NCBI RefSeq assembly: GCF_910592395.1
Contig: NC_088309.1
Coordinates: 23,190,599-23,254,598, forward strand
Direction of reading: 5' to 3'
Source: Lineus longissimus
Lineage: Eukaryota; Nemertea; Pilidiophora; Heteronemertea; Lineidae
DNA length: 64,000 nucleotides
A program made the position numbers and the translations under genes. Position 1 is the stretch's first letter, and each line of letters starts with the position of its first letter. Under the pieces are notes generated by a model, which was given only the letters and a program-made list of their open reading frames with translations, was not told the origin of the DNA and searched no databases. This document shows positions 52,680 to 64,000 of the stretch, in pieces.

Positions 52680-52985
52680 TGTTGCTACGGACCACTTGCG
52701 GCAGACCAAAGACAGGTTGTGCCATCAATACAACCTGATTTCGTTCTGTCTCTGTGATCGTGCTGCTACAGACCACTTGCGGCAGACCAAAGACAGGTTG
52801 TGCCATCAATACAACCTGATTTCGTTCTGTCTCTGTGATCTTGCTGCTACGGACCACTTGCGGCAGACCAAAGACAGGTTGTGCCATCAATACAACCTGA
52901 TTTCGTTCTGTCTCTGTGATCTTGCTGCTACGGACCACTTGCGGCAGACCAAAGACAGGTTGTGCCATCAATACAGCCTGATGTC
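52680..52985 (+). repeat. Homogenised 81-bp block 2
   Basis: Four near-identical 81-bp units carrying the same diagnostic variants as block 1 (ACCTGATTTCGTTCTGTCTC, TTGCGGCAGACCAAAG). Blocks 1 and 2 are about 1.1 kb apart with diverged units between, so one was probably copied from the other by duplication or conversion. Confidence 0.9.
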
Positions 52986-53172
52986 GGTTTGTCAGGTTTT
53001 GCCTTTTGACTGCTATGAATTTTTCCCTTTTGATATTGATGCTACGGAGCACTCGCAGCAGAGACAAGTTGTGCCATCAATGCAGTCTACTGTCGGTTTG
53101 TCCCCGTGATTAAACTGACAGTCTGTGTCATCATTGCAGCCTGTTGTCGGTCTGTCCTTGTGATATTGATGC

Positions 53173-55070
53173 TTCAAACACGCGATGCATCAGATTTGCC
53201 CTGCCTTATACATAAAAAGATAGCATTCAATGAGTGATATCTTATTATAGTGTGATTCTCACACATCTCATTCTTGTTTGGTAGCGGCACTAGCAGACGA
53301 CGCAATGTTTATTAACACCATATATCAGGAATTGATATTTTACTATAGGTTATTTGACATAAATTGATGCCATTATTTGCGTCTTTGAATGGTCCTTTGA
53401 CAAGTTCTATAGTGCTGCATTTTAATATGACTCCGCCTCAAAGGTGATTATAACTTTATTGAAATTACAGGGCCATAACGGAGATTAATAGAGCTTGAAT
53501 TGTATTGTTGGTCGTCAGGAAAGATGTTCAATGTAAAGGCTGGCGAAAATTAGTTGCACTTCGATATTTGTTATCACGACACTTAACCTTCGAAATCCTG
53601 ATTTTCGGTCAATAGAGCGTGTCGTCCAATGCAACCGGTGTGACGGGGAAACAAAAAAACTAGTAATCCGAACTCTTATGTACCATAGTCTAAGGCTTAA
53701 GCCTATCTCGCAATAGATCAATAAACAATGAGTGAAAAGAGCAGGACTGTCAATCGGTGGGATTAAATCTATTTTCACACCAGCCCAACGTCGAGACATC
53801 TCAGTTGTATGTTGTGCTATTGCAAAGCTGATTATTAGAGTGGTTGGGCCGGGGGTCAGGTGGTTGTGGGTTCAACTCTCAGAAGGATCTACGATGTTTT
53901 GTCTCCGTGTTCTTGAACAAGACACATAATAATACACAGATAGTTTATATCAGGTTCTACCATGGTGTCGTTCCTTTGCGCCTCAATCCATGGGCCTTAT
54001 TTCAAATATTATAACGTAGTCGATTAATTCAGATACCAATATACATTGTACAAAAAATATATCAGTGATCGCGTCTTTTAAAAAGTCATTAGTCTTCTTG
54101 CTGACAATGATTTCATTCAAACCTGAGCCATCAACCGCTAATAATTTGTCGTTCACAGGATTGTAAGCATTTCATCTCGGTCAGGATGTGTTTATATTCT
54201 GGATTAACCCCTTTGTTAACACCTTTAGTGTGTTAAGGAGAAGGAAGGTTCCAATAGCCTAGCCTATTCTGCGGTTAAATGAATACAATCATACAGAAAA
54301 ATCAGAACCTTGAAATTAGTTAAGAAATAAATGAGATATGACGAACATGATAAAACAGGAACATGACATGAAGTGGGAAAACAGCAAGATCACAATACAC
54401 TCCGGACGCAGTGGGTCGGCCTGGTGACTGGAAGACTTATAGTACGTTCATAATGACAAATTGGCCGCCTAGGGAGGCTAGACAACAGGTCTGACCCCTT
54501 ACAGTAGATTGGTGGGGGAAAGACCAGACATATATATCTAGATTGTCCTGACTGTCCTGACCTGTCGTTTATGGATTGTACTGATTGTGACATACGACCA
54601 AGACACATTCATGAAGTTAAGAGAAACGTGATAATTGTCGCGATATCATTCATATCAGCAAATCTAAAGATTCATTCATTGGAAGTTTCTTCGAAATCAG
54701 GTGAAAACTCAAGACACATTCAAGTGTGATATATGCCGAAATGCCATAAATTATATCAAAGTCCTGGCGGCCCAAATTGTCTGAACTTTGTTCTCTCTTA
54801 CCACCAAGACATAGCAATGAAATATAGGACATTGATATTCTACCCTCACGTCAATATCACTTTATAATGAAAGCTCACGTATTCCGTAGAAGGGTATAAT
54901 CTATTGTATGAGGTTGTCGTCCGCAATGTCAATATTTATTGCTGAAATGTCAACTTGAGAAGTCAGTCGTGAGAGTATGTGTATATTTGTTTAGAATAGA
55001 AACCAAATACTGAGAATTCATCAAATAATCTCACTGGATTATTCCTTCCGTTTCTGATTGATTTACCTAG
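53173..55070. other. Intergenic, one SINE-like fragment
   Basis: No coding gene recognised. A tRNA-like fragment sits at 53840-53930. TTTACCTAG ending at 55070, directly before the start codon of the next gene, looks like a splice acceptor, so an untranslated first exon of that gene probably lies somewhere in or before this stretch. Confidence 0.5.
53840..53930 (+). mobile_element. Fragment of a tRNA-derived SINE
   Basis: B-box-like GGTTCAACTCT at 53869 is preceded by GGTGGTTGTG and followed after ~30 bp by GTGTTCTTGAACAAGACAC. The fragment at 58500 has the same layout (GGTGGTTGTGAGGTTCAAC, then GTGTCCTCAAGCAAGAC). The TTGGGCAAGGC-like core is known from widespread animal SINE families, possibly the MetaSINE group. 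No intact Pol III gene. Confidence 0.5.
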
Positions 55071-57090
55071 ATGTCGTCTGCTACCCTGGCGTCCTCGTCG
55101 TCTGCTCCTACATCTGGCACGATGAACAAGATTGATGAAGAAGAAAAGGAGGAGGAACCGCCGACGTTCATTACTGTTTTATTTGGAGGTGAGTGTTGTT
55201 TACTTCAGCAGTACTATTTGGTATGTCTTCACGTCTGGAACAAGATTATATCTTTCCCACCGAGTGGGTGATACACGTCCACAGCCGACGTAAATAGTGT
55301 TGCTAGGACAGACAGACAAAACCTCAACATTCGAATTCTTCCCTTTCAGATAATCAAAAAGCCATATTCAACCCGAGATGTCGGAGCCAAATCTTATTAG
55401 AGTTCATCAGACGCAAATGTAATTGTGAGAACGAAGGTAGGTGCGAAGCCGGTTGCTCCATTTTGGCTTAAACCACTTCAATGACCGGTATACAAGTTTG
55501 AAATGTCTGAAAAAGATAGAGTGTACGGATAAAGGATTCTATTCTGAGCTATTGACGGTCGTGTGTCCATATACCACAATCCGTCAGAATATAGCAGGGC
55601 AGGACAATTTTTCCAGGGGGACATTTTCTCCTTCTACACCGGATTAATCGAGAAAATAGTCAGCTGTGATCATGAACATATTGCCATGGTGTTCAAGACG
55701 TTCTAGATTGCTAGGTCTTCAGGTTGTCCTTATCCACTGATTTGCCCCCGGCAGCGATTCGTCTCCGCAAATGTGTCTTCGTCTCCGCAAGGCACAACCT
55801 TGCGCTGTGTTTTAACGTGAAAGTGGACAGACTTTAGTGACTATAGGCTGGGGCTTAAAGTGACGAAGAGGTGCCCCTTCTCTCTCACAATACGTCAGAC
55901 ACGTCATTATTGTTGACACGTGTGAGAGAAATCGTTCTAATACTCTGTCCTTAGCCACTGCCACTTGGAGACCCCGATTCGGACCATCTAGGTTCTGCCA
56001 ATAGTCTCATTTTGAATTATCAACACCCATTATTTTCAGCAGCTATTGACCTAATCGACTTTGAGGGAGTAGTGAAGAATCTTTCGTCTGCCAAACTATT
56101 TGATTACGCTCATGAACACCAGTCTGTCGGGAGCAGGGAGAGTTATGTCTTGGTCAGGGTAGAGAGCGAAAGTAAGTGATGAAAACTAAACATCGGCTAC
56201 CCCGGTGTAATAGGGAATTCTATCCCCAGGAAGAAAACAGCAGCACAAAGACAAGATTCTATTTTAACGCTGATATCTCAAGTATTTTAATCCCATGAAT
56301 ATGTTATCTCTCCGACTTTTGTTTAATCTGCACCATTTGAAAAAGAACAAACATTGGCCACATTCTGCGAATTTGTCTCGATCCTTTCTTTTTCTTCTTC
56401 CGCGTTCTCAATCTTAGGTGGACAGTCCAGTTCTGGTGACGAATATTGTCGTCTACCGAAATCCGTCCTGGTTCCCGAAAAGCTTGTCCTTGATGCAGGT
56501 TCCAGATGGCCTGAACTCCTCCCTTCGGGCTGCTAGTTCTGGGTGTCTCGAACCATAACACATCTTTTTGCAGAAAAGTACAACGGAAAGAGAGAAAAAG
56601 AACAGACGAAATTTGTGCCGTTATTGAATAATTTGGAGGCGGTGAATCCTGAATTACACGGTAAGATTGTCTTCATTCACCATGAAAATATAATAGACAT
56701 ATTGCCTGTGCCTTCAACACTTAATGATGGGGAAAAACCACATATTTCACACCGGTATCTTTGGTTGTTCGCCGTGCCGGGTTGTGACTATGTCCTATGA
56801 ACGTGTATCAAACTCAATGTCTTCACCGATTCTTTTCTTAATCGGAACAAAGCAGCTTCTGCGGATGGATGGTCATCTTAATTGCGACTATGTCTTGTGA
56901 GCATGTAACAATCTCTTTTTCAGATAAATTGAACAATATTGTAGTTGAACGGCCCAAAACCAGAGAAGACAAGTCGAAGAATCTTACAAAGCCGGCGCCG
57001 AAAACTCGACAAGTGAATCCGCCATCAAGTAAACGGATGTCACCACCGGCAGGATCGCGTCGAGGATCACGGAATCTAAAAATCAACTGA
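55071..57090 (+). CDS. CXorf65/C22orf15-like small protein, 5 exons, 196 aa
   Basis: Exons: 55071-55188, 55350-55436, 56040-56171, 56574-56660, 56924-57090. All introns are GT-AG and phase 1. The sum is 196 codons plus stop (TGA 57088-57090). The N-terminus is Ser-rich then acidic (EEEKEEEPP, residues 24-32). The core FITVLFGDNQ (34-43), LLEFIRRKC (56-64), AAIDLIDFEG (69-78), SYVLVRVE (~104) and FVPLLNN (~126) resembles my recollection of the vertebrate CXorf65/C22orf15 family, whose function is unknown. A database search should confirm this. The tail is basic and Pro/Ser-rich (residues ~150-196), probably disordered. There is no signal peptide and no membrane segment. A second in-frame ATG at codon 18 is an alternative start. 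An acceptor-like TTTACCTAG abuts the ATG, implying a 5' UTR intron. Confidence 0.85.
55485..55642. mobile_element. CCGGTGTA-family MITE copy 2, in intron 2
   Basis: Ends CCGGTATA (55485-55492) and TACACCGG (55635-55642). The internal order of shared blocks matches the 35163-35332 copy, including the subterminal AAGTTT.AAAT word after the left end. It lies wholly inside the intron between exons 2 and 3. Confidence 0.7.
56202..56283. mobile_element. CCGGTGTA-family MITE, 5' fragment in intron 3
   Basis: Begins CCGGTGTA at 56202. A diverged interior follows with GGAA, CAAAGACAAGATTCTATT and a TCTCAAG word in the same order as the full copies. The right end is missing or unrecognisable, so the copy is truncated or old. 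Confidence 0.45.
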
Positions 57091-57548
57091 CTAAGACACT
57101 TCACAACAGACATTACATCACAGCAGTGTCTTCTACTAGCCAGGACAATGTCACAACCTTTGCTGTGTCTTCGATGAAAATCCGATCATGTGACCATTTG
57201 CCTTGGAATTCAAGGTCCATGGATATTTTGGTATCTTTCATTGCTAGTTGATGAAGTTGTCTAGTCGGTATCAGTCAGACGGTGGTAATACTGCATACTA
57301 GTACTTTACTGCTAGACCGTCAGTCAATCGTCCTGTATGTCGTTGTTCGCAGGTCAGCCTATCTTCATTAGTTGTGCCACCATTAGTTGTGCCGCCTGGT
57401 GGGAAATTTACCAGACAGCTTTATCAGAGATCATCCAGTCTACCTCTTAGATATTAACAAACATATTATGTATTGCAGCGCGTCCTCAGAAGTGTCAGCT
57501 CCGTCATAACGTCCATATTTAAGGTTAATTTATTTGAAGTCATGTCAA

Positions 57549-57554
57549 AATAAA
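57549..57554 (+). promoter_or_regulatory. Polyadenylation signal AATAAA
   Basis: AATAAA about 460 bp after the TGA of the CXorf65-like gene. It is the first such signal downstream on that strand that I noticed. Confidence 0.5.
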
Positions 57555-57604
57555 ATATTTCTATTTTTCATTCGTCTTGGATGTTATAATTGTGTTCTGT
57601 GGTG

Positions 57605-58100
57605 AACTGTACGGGGAGACAGCATGTCCGAGGGACATTGTGATATCTGTAAAAGTATGGAGGAGTCAGCTCGTCCCCACATGGAGGTATTATTAAGCTA
57701 GCTCCGTTCTCTCTCCTTCTTAATAATACCTCCATGGTCCCCACAACAAGGTGATCTGTGTAAGTATGTATGGAGATTGGTGTGAGTACGGAGGAGACAT
57801 ACTCAGGGACATACTGTTTTGTAAGAGTTTGGGGAGGGGTCATCGTGCCCCAGGGACATGGATATATATATATATGGTTTTAGAGGAGACAACTTGACTT
57901 GGGACAAGGTGATCTGTGAAAGTATGAATGAGACACTTCGAATACAGTTGACCAGCCTCGTCCTGTCGCCCATAGAGGAAGGATGATCAGGATGACGAAA
58001 TGGACAGCATATGAGTCAACCTAGGACATGCTAGCTGTCTCCACCATACTCATACCGATCACCTTGTCCCGGAGACCAGCTGTCTCCTCTATAAGGCTCT
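57605..58100. repeat. Degenerate ~55-65-bp satellite with inverted part
   Basis: Units carry GGAGGAGACA, GGGACAAGGTGATCTGTG and AAGTATG in order, from 57617 to about 57930. At about 58025-58085 the unit appears in reverse complement (TGTCTCCACCATACTCAT, GATCACCTTGTCCC, GCTGTCTCCTC). An (AT)n tract lies near 57870. It separates the two convergent genes. Confidence 0.75.
57681..57735. repeat. Perfect 17-bp inverted repeat
   Basis: ATGGAGGTATTATTAAG (57681-57697) and its exact inverse CTTAATAATACCTCCAT (57719-57735), with a 21-nt loop. GTCCCCAC lies on both outer sides as a direct repeat, consistent with an 8-bp target-site duplication of a tiny insertion within the satellite. Confidence 0.85.
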
Positions 58101-58494
58101 TAGGCATAGACATTGTGAGGAGCGAATGAGGCAGATATCAACTCCGGGCCAGAGGAAGACACAACTTATGATGGGCCAGGTCATGCTAAGCACAATCAGA
58201 GATCTACTGAAAAATGCTCATGGGGAGAGCACCAAGACTACTTTATGCAAGGCACAAGATATGTCTTCCTTATTCAGACAGCTCTGGTCCCCAAAACATG
58301 TCATTGCCTGCATGGTCCATTGACCACCATGTCCTCCAGATTGGTGGGGAGGCTGTGCATGTTACCATATGGTTCAGATTTTGGAGAGACCTTTAATTGC
58401 AGTTGCCAGAACTGTGTAGGGGGATGTTGCTTGACAACCCGAGCTGCCGGATAATCCCAAGAAGGTCTATACGCTCCCAAGTTTCACTGGGCGA

Positions 58495-58700
58495 GTTAGT
58501 AACAGTGGTGAAGCATCAGATCCATACTTGGGTGGTTGTGAGGTTCAACTATTGAAAGGATTGACGCCGTTTCATACTCAGTGTCCTCAAGCAAGACAAA
58601 CAACCAAGACGCCATGTGCGCGGTGTGGTGTACATACCAGGGCAAATACCCTATCCAAAACGGGCGACTACGCCTTGTAACGTTGAGAACGATTCATCCA
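58495..58700 (+). mobile_element. tRNA-derived SINE copy, degenerate
   Basis: Contains GGTGGTTGTGAGGTTCAAC (B-box region, 58542-58560), then the conserved-core-like GTGTCCTCAAGCAAGAC (58581-58597) and a GTGTACATACCAGGG tail. It is related to the fragment at 53840-53930. No A box is clear. It is inactive and lies between the two convergent genes. Confidence 0.55.
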
Positions 58701-58740
58701 TGCAAGAGTGAACAGAGAAGAACAAAATAGACACTGCTAT

Positions 58741-60563
58741 AAACATAATTGACTCAAAGTTGAAAGCTTTGTGTGAAAACTATCTATACGTTTATTATTA
58801 ACCCTCATGTTACATAAATCCTTATGTTACATGACGTACATATAGAACGGCATACGACACATCTGACACAGTATTCAAATATTAAATTAAAATTCTTGAG
58901 GTACATATACACAGTTATTTTTCTATGCAAATCTTGTTTAGTCTCTACCCCTGATTAATACATTGTACACACTTGCTGGAGATTATCTCAATGCAACCCT
59001 CATTGAATATTTCATAATAATGCCACAATCATAACACTTATTAAGTAAACTTTTTAAATTTGACCGATTGATTATCAAAACAGCACCATCTTCTTCACCT
59101 GGTCAAAAGCTGGCCTGCCGGAATTCAGAAATGGAGATAACCCCCCCCCCCCCACCCACCCACCCGCCCGCATCATGCTGCAGTAAAAGCCACACAATAT
59201 ACCCAACCAACTATAAGAATACCTTATTATATTGCATCACTAACATTTGTGACCTGCCACAGAGAAACACACTGCTTAGCCAGATTCGCAAGATCTACTG
59301 ATTGCCGGTACCTGCGAAAAATCAATCAAGGTATTGTTGAAGAACATCCAAGGTCACATCACACTCGATGCAACAACACACTGCCATGTAAACCGATGCA
59401 ACTGTGAAAAAAATGCTTCATTGAAATTAAGTCAAACCAGATTTTAAAATGATTAACAAACCCCTTCAATGCGATGAAGAATGAATTCCTCTACATTTCA
59501 GATTCTAACCAGGGTAGGAAGAGCACTTTCACTGCCTCGAAGGCATCATTCACTTGGTCTTTTTATATACATTGCCACAATTAAGTTTGAGGCACATAAA
59601 ATAAATGCATTGTCTTACTCTTGATAGTCTATCTGGATCCATAATATAAGCCACAGAATTTACACCAAATTTACTTGTTTACATTGGTATTACACTCAAT
59701 GGAGTTATATTTACGCAACTTTCTTTGATCATTTACAATTTACACCTGGAGGCTATTTACAATGCAGATCATGGCTACGACCAGCCATTTGGTCAGTGGT
59801 TAAAATTATGCTCTACCTGAACATGTGATGAAATTGAGAGCAGGTGGGCAGAGGCATGTTTTGATGGTAGTCATTGTGACCTTGAAATTGAAGGAAGAGA
59901 GGAGACCTGAGCTTCCATGATAAAACTGACTGGGACACACTGATTAAGACTAGCGGAGATGGGAGATACATAACAAATAAAATGAAGGACGAAAATGATG
60001 TAAAATTTAAAGCAAGTAGGTAAAAGGTTTCTCTCAAGAACCACATCATACATTGTCATAAGCTGAAACATATGAAAGCACAAACCACACATCTGATGAC
60101 TAAATGAGAGCTGTAGAACATGAGGACACCCGGGTCGCACCAACAATCATTTCCAGTCGTGAGAATCCTTCTAGCAGTAGACATGACAACATAATAGTTA
60201 TTTTATACACATTTATTTACATCAGTGTTATAATGTTAAACCATTTTCCACTCATTCACTGAACTCAGAAGTCTTGCCTACACTTAAAACATACACAGTT
60301 CCCCATTAATTTTTTTGTTATCTCAGAAAGATATTTTCATGGATGGGAGCATGAAGTGCCATCCAATTTTACAAGGATGAACATCACCACCGGTATATTC
60401 CACTGGCAGCTTTGTTCACACAGCAACCAAGCCCAATGATGGTCTCAGCCTCATCATCAAGCACAGGCCATGAGACAGTGTGCATACGAGCTTGGTGGCC
60501 AATGACAGGGTCGGGGTTACTATCAGAATTTTATGATTATTTCAATTCAAAGAGTTATGAATA
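58741..60563 (-). other. Probable PP1 3' untranslated region and flank
   Basis: AT-rich and without recognisable coding content on the minus strand after the PP1 stop. Minus-strand AATAAA signals (TTTATT on +) occur at 60212-60217 and near 58791, so a short or a ~1.8 kb 3' UTR is possible. It includes a C-rich tract at 59141-59171. Confidence 0.4.
59141..59171 (+). repeat. Poly-C / (ACCC)n tract
   Basis: Thirteen C residues (59141-59153) followed by ACCC units and CGCCCGC. The G-rich complement lies on the PP1-sense strand and could form a quadruplex in the 3' UTR if transcribed. Confidence 0.95.
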
Positions 60564-63275
<2,712 letters not shown>

Positions 63276-64000
63276 CTGAAAAAGATAGTGGTTAGGTGAG
63301 AAAAGAGATGTTAGGAAGGAGATAATTAAAACAGAACAATGAAGGACACACCATAGCCAAGTTGGTGATTAGATACAATTGAACGGCAACTGACAAGAAA
63401 CAATTTCTCATTGAAAAAGTTCAGTCAGAATCCAAACATTGACCGTATTCATGACCATCAACTGTAAACCCCCACAACTAAATAGAGAGACTCTGAATGT
63501 CAAGACAACATTGCAAAACTCTTTCAACAATGAAAATTTGAGAAATTGCTGAAAAGAAAACTTGCAAAACAATATATTTACTGTTATTGCTAATTTTCAA
63601 GAGCAAGTAGACGCAGTTGTGGTAAAAAATAAACCAAGGTCATGTAATTAAGAAGAAAAGTTGAAGATAGATTTCCCTTAACCAATTATACGAATGACAA
63701 AATAAGAATGTGTGTGAAATGTATACATATTTATTATTACGAAAAGTAACATCTACATTCGACATTTATGATAAATAGCTACAAACATAGGAATTATTGA
63801 CTTGCTGGGCTATTCGGAAAATGGATAAAAAGCTTTTTTACCTTTAGGCTTTCATCAACTGCCTAAAAAGGGAATGGGTTTTAAAATGTAACCAAAAGCT
63901 TAAAATTCTAAACTAGTCTAAGAAAACTGAAATGCATACAACCTTGTGATCCACAATATTCATGAACACTCGCAGCCCAACTGCAGAAAGTAAATGTATT
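63276..64000 (-). other. PP1 first-intron sequence
   Basis: No sequence encoding the expected N-terminus (ending LLEV before RGSRP) is visible up to the window edge, so this is intron 1. It is AT-rich and contains nothing else I recognise. Confidence 0.7.

Larger units (their letters stand above)
49510..53172 (+). repeat. Main type B tandem array (81-bp unit)
   Basis: About 3.7 kb of units of consensus length 81 bp: GGTTGTGCCGTCAATACAG, CCTGATGTCGGTCTGTCC, CTGTGATCTTGATGCTACGG, AGCACTCGTAGCAGGGCAAA, GACA. Units differ by substitutions and indels. Higher-order segments recur, for example around 50205-50480, 50595-50830 and 52290-52530. The last partial unit ends near 53172. Any coding potential is probably accidental. 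Confidence 0.9.

Noticed and set aside
49510-53172. CRISPR-like array
   Set aside because: Units are contiguous 81-bp repeats without unique spacers, no cas genes, and the DNA is eukaryotic.
63838-63858. 21-nt microexon on the minus strand (acceptor TTTTTAG, donor GTAAAA)
   Set aside because: It would have to be phase 1 to fit between PP1 exon 1 and the 63275 exon; in that phase it contains a TGA stop. Probably chance.

Overview
This 64 kb window is animal nuclear DNA. It has GT-AG introns with T-rich acceptors, 20-exon gene structure, AATAAA signals, MITE- and SINE-like repeats, and a gene density of about three genes in 64 kb. The organism is most likely a marine invertebrate, and a lophotrochozoan such as a mollusc fits best. 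The reasons are the many TACATGTA-type words, an interspersed repeat that ends in a CCCTTGGG hairpin followed by CTTGTTT, and a rabaptin that keeps a C-terminal FYVE finger. The species assignment is inference.

Layout. Positions 1-35 kb hold no gene I can support. They contain scattered unique sequence, a few dispersed repeats (pairs at 12.18/45.38 kb and 18.15/19.22 kb), an 870-bp non-autonomous element with a (TCTG)12 tract at 19.8-20.7 kb, and several short candidate regulatory patches. These patches are a perfect cAMP-response palindrome at 23.75 kb, a TGACG cluster at 33.6-33.75 kb and an AGCAGACG cluster at 33.9-34.3 kb. Positions 35,572-44,613 (+) carry a complete 20-exon rabaptin gene (RABEP1 family, 966 aa), whose reading frame closes exactly across all 19 introns. 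Its probable 3' UTR carries a 180-bp pogo/Tigger-type MITE with 16-bp terminal inverted repeats and TA target duplication.

Positions 47.1-53.2 kb are one large composite tandem-repeat field. It is built from a ~72-bp unit (type A) and an 81-bp unit (type B), with inverted segments, a ~0.4 kb segmental duplication and two homogenised 81-bp blocks that stay open on both strands. Positions 55,071-57,090 (+) carry a five-exon gene for a 196-aa protein resembling the vertebrate CXorf65/C22orf15 family. Two copies of a CCGGTGTA-ended MITE sit in its introns, and a third lies just upstream of the rabaptin gene. A degenerate satellite with an inverted section occupies 57.6-58.1 kb.

Positions 60,564-63,275 (-) carry six 3' exons of a protein phosphatase 1 catalytic subunit (alpha/gamma type). 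Its start exon lies beyond the right edge. A decayed duplicate of its last exon lies immediately 5' of the real one.

Functionally the genes are unrelated: an endosomal Rab5/Rab4 effector, a small protein of unknown function and a Ser/Thr phosphatase. The most unusual items are the composite repeat field, the duplicated PP1 terminal exon, the 28-bp repeat that forms the splice acceptor ahead of the FYVE-coding exon, and the CCGGTGTA MITE family.
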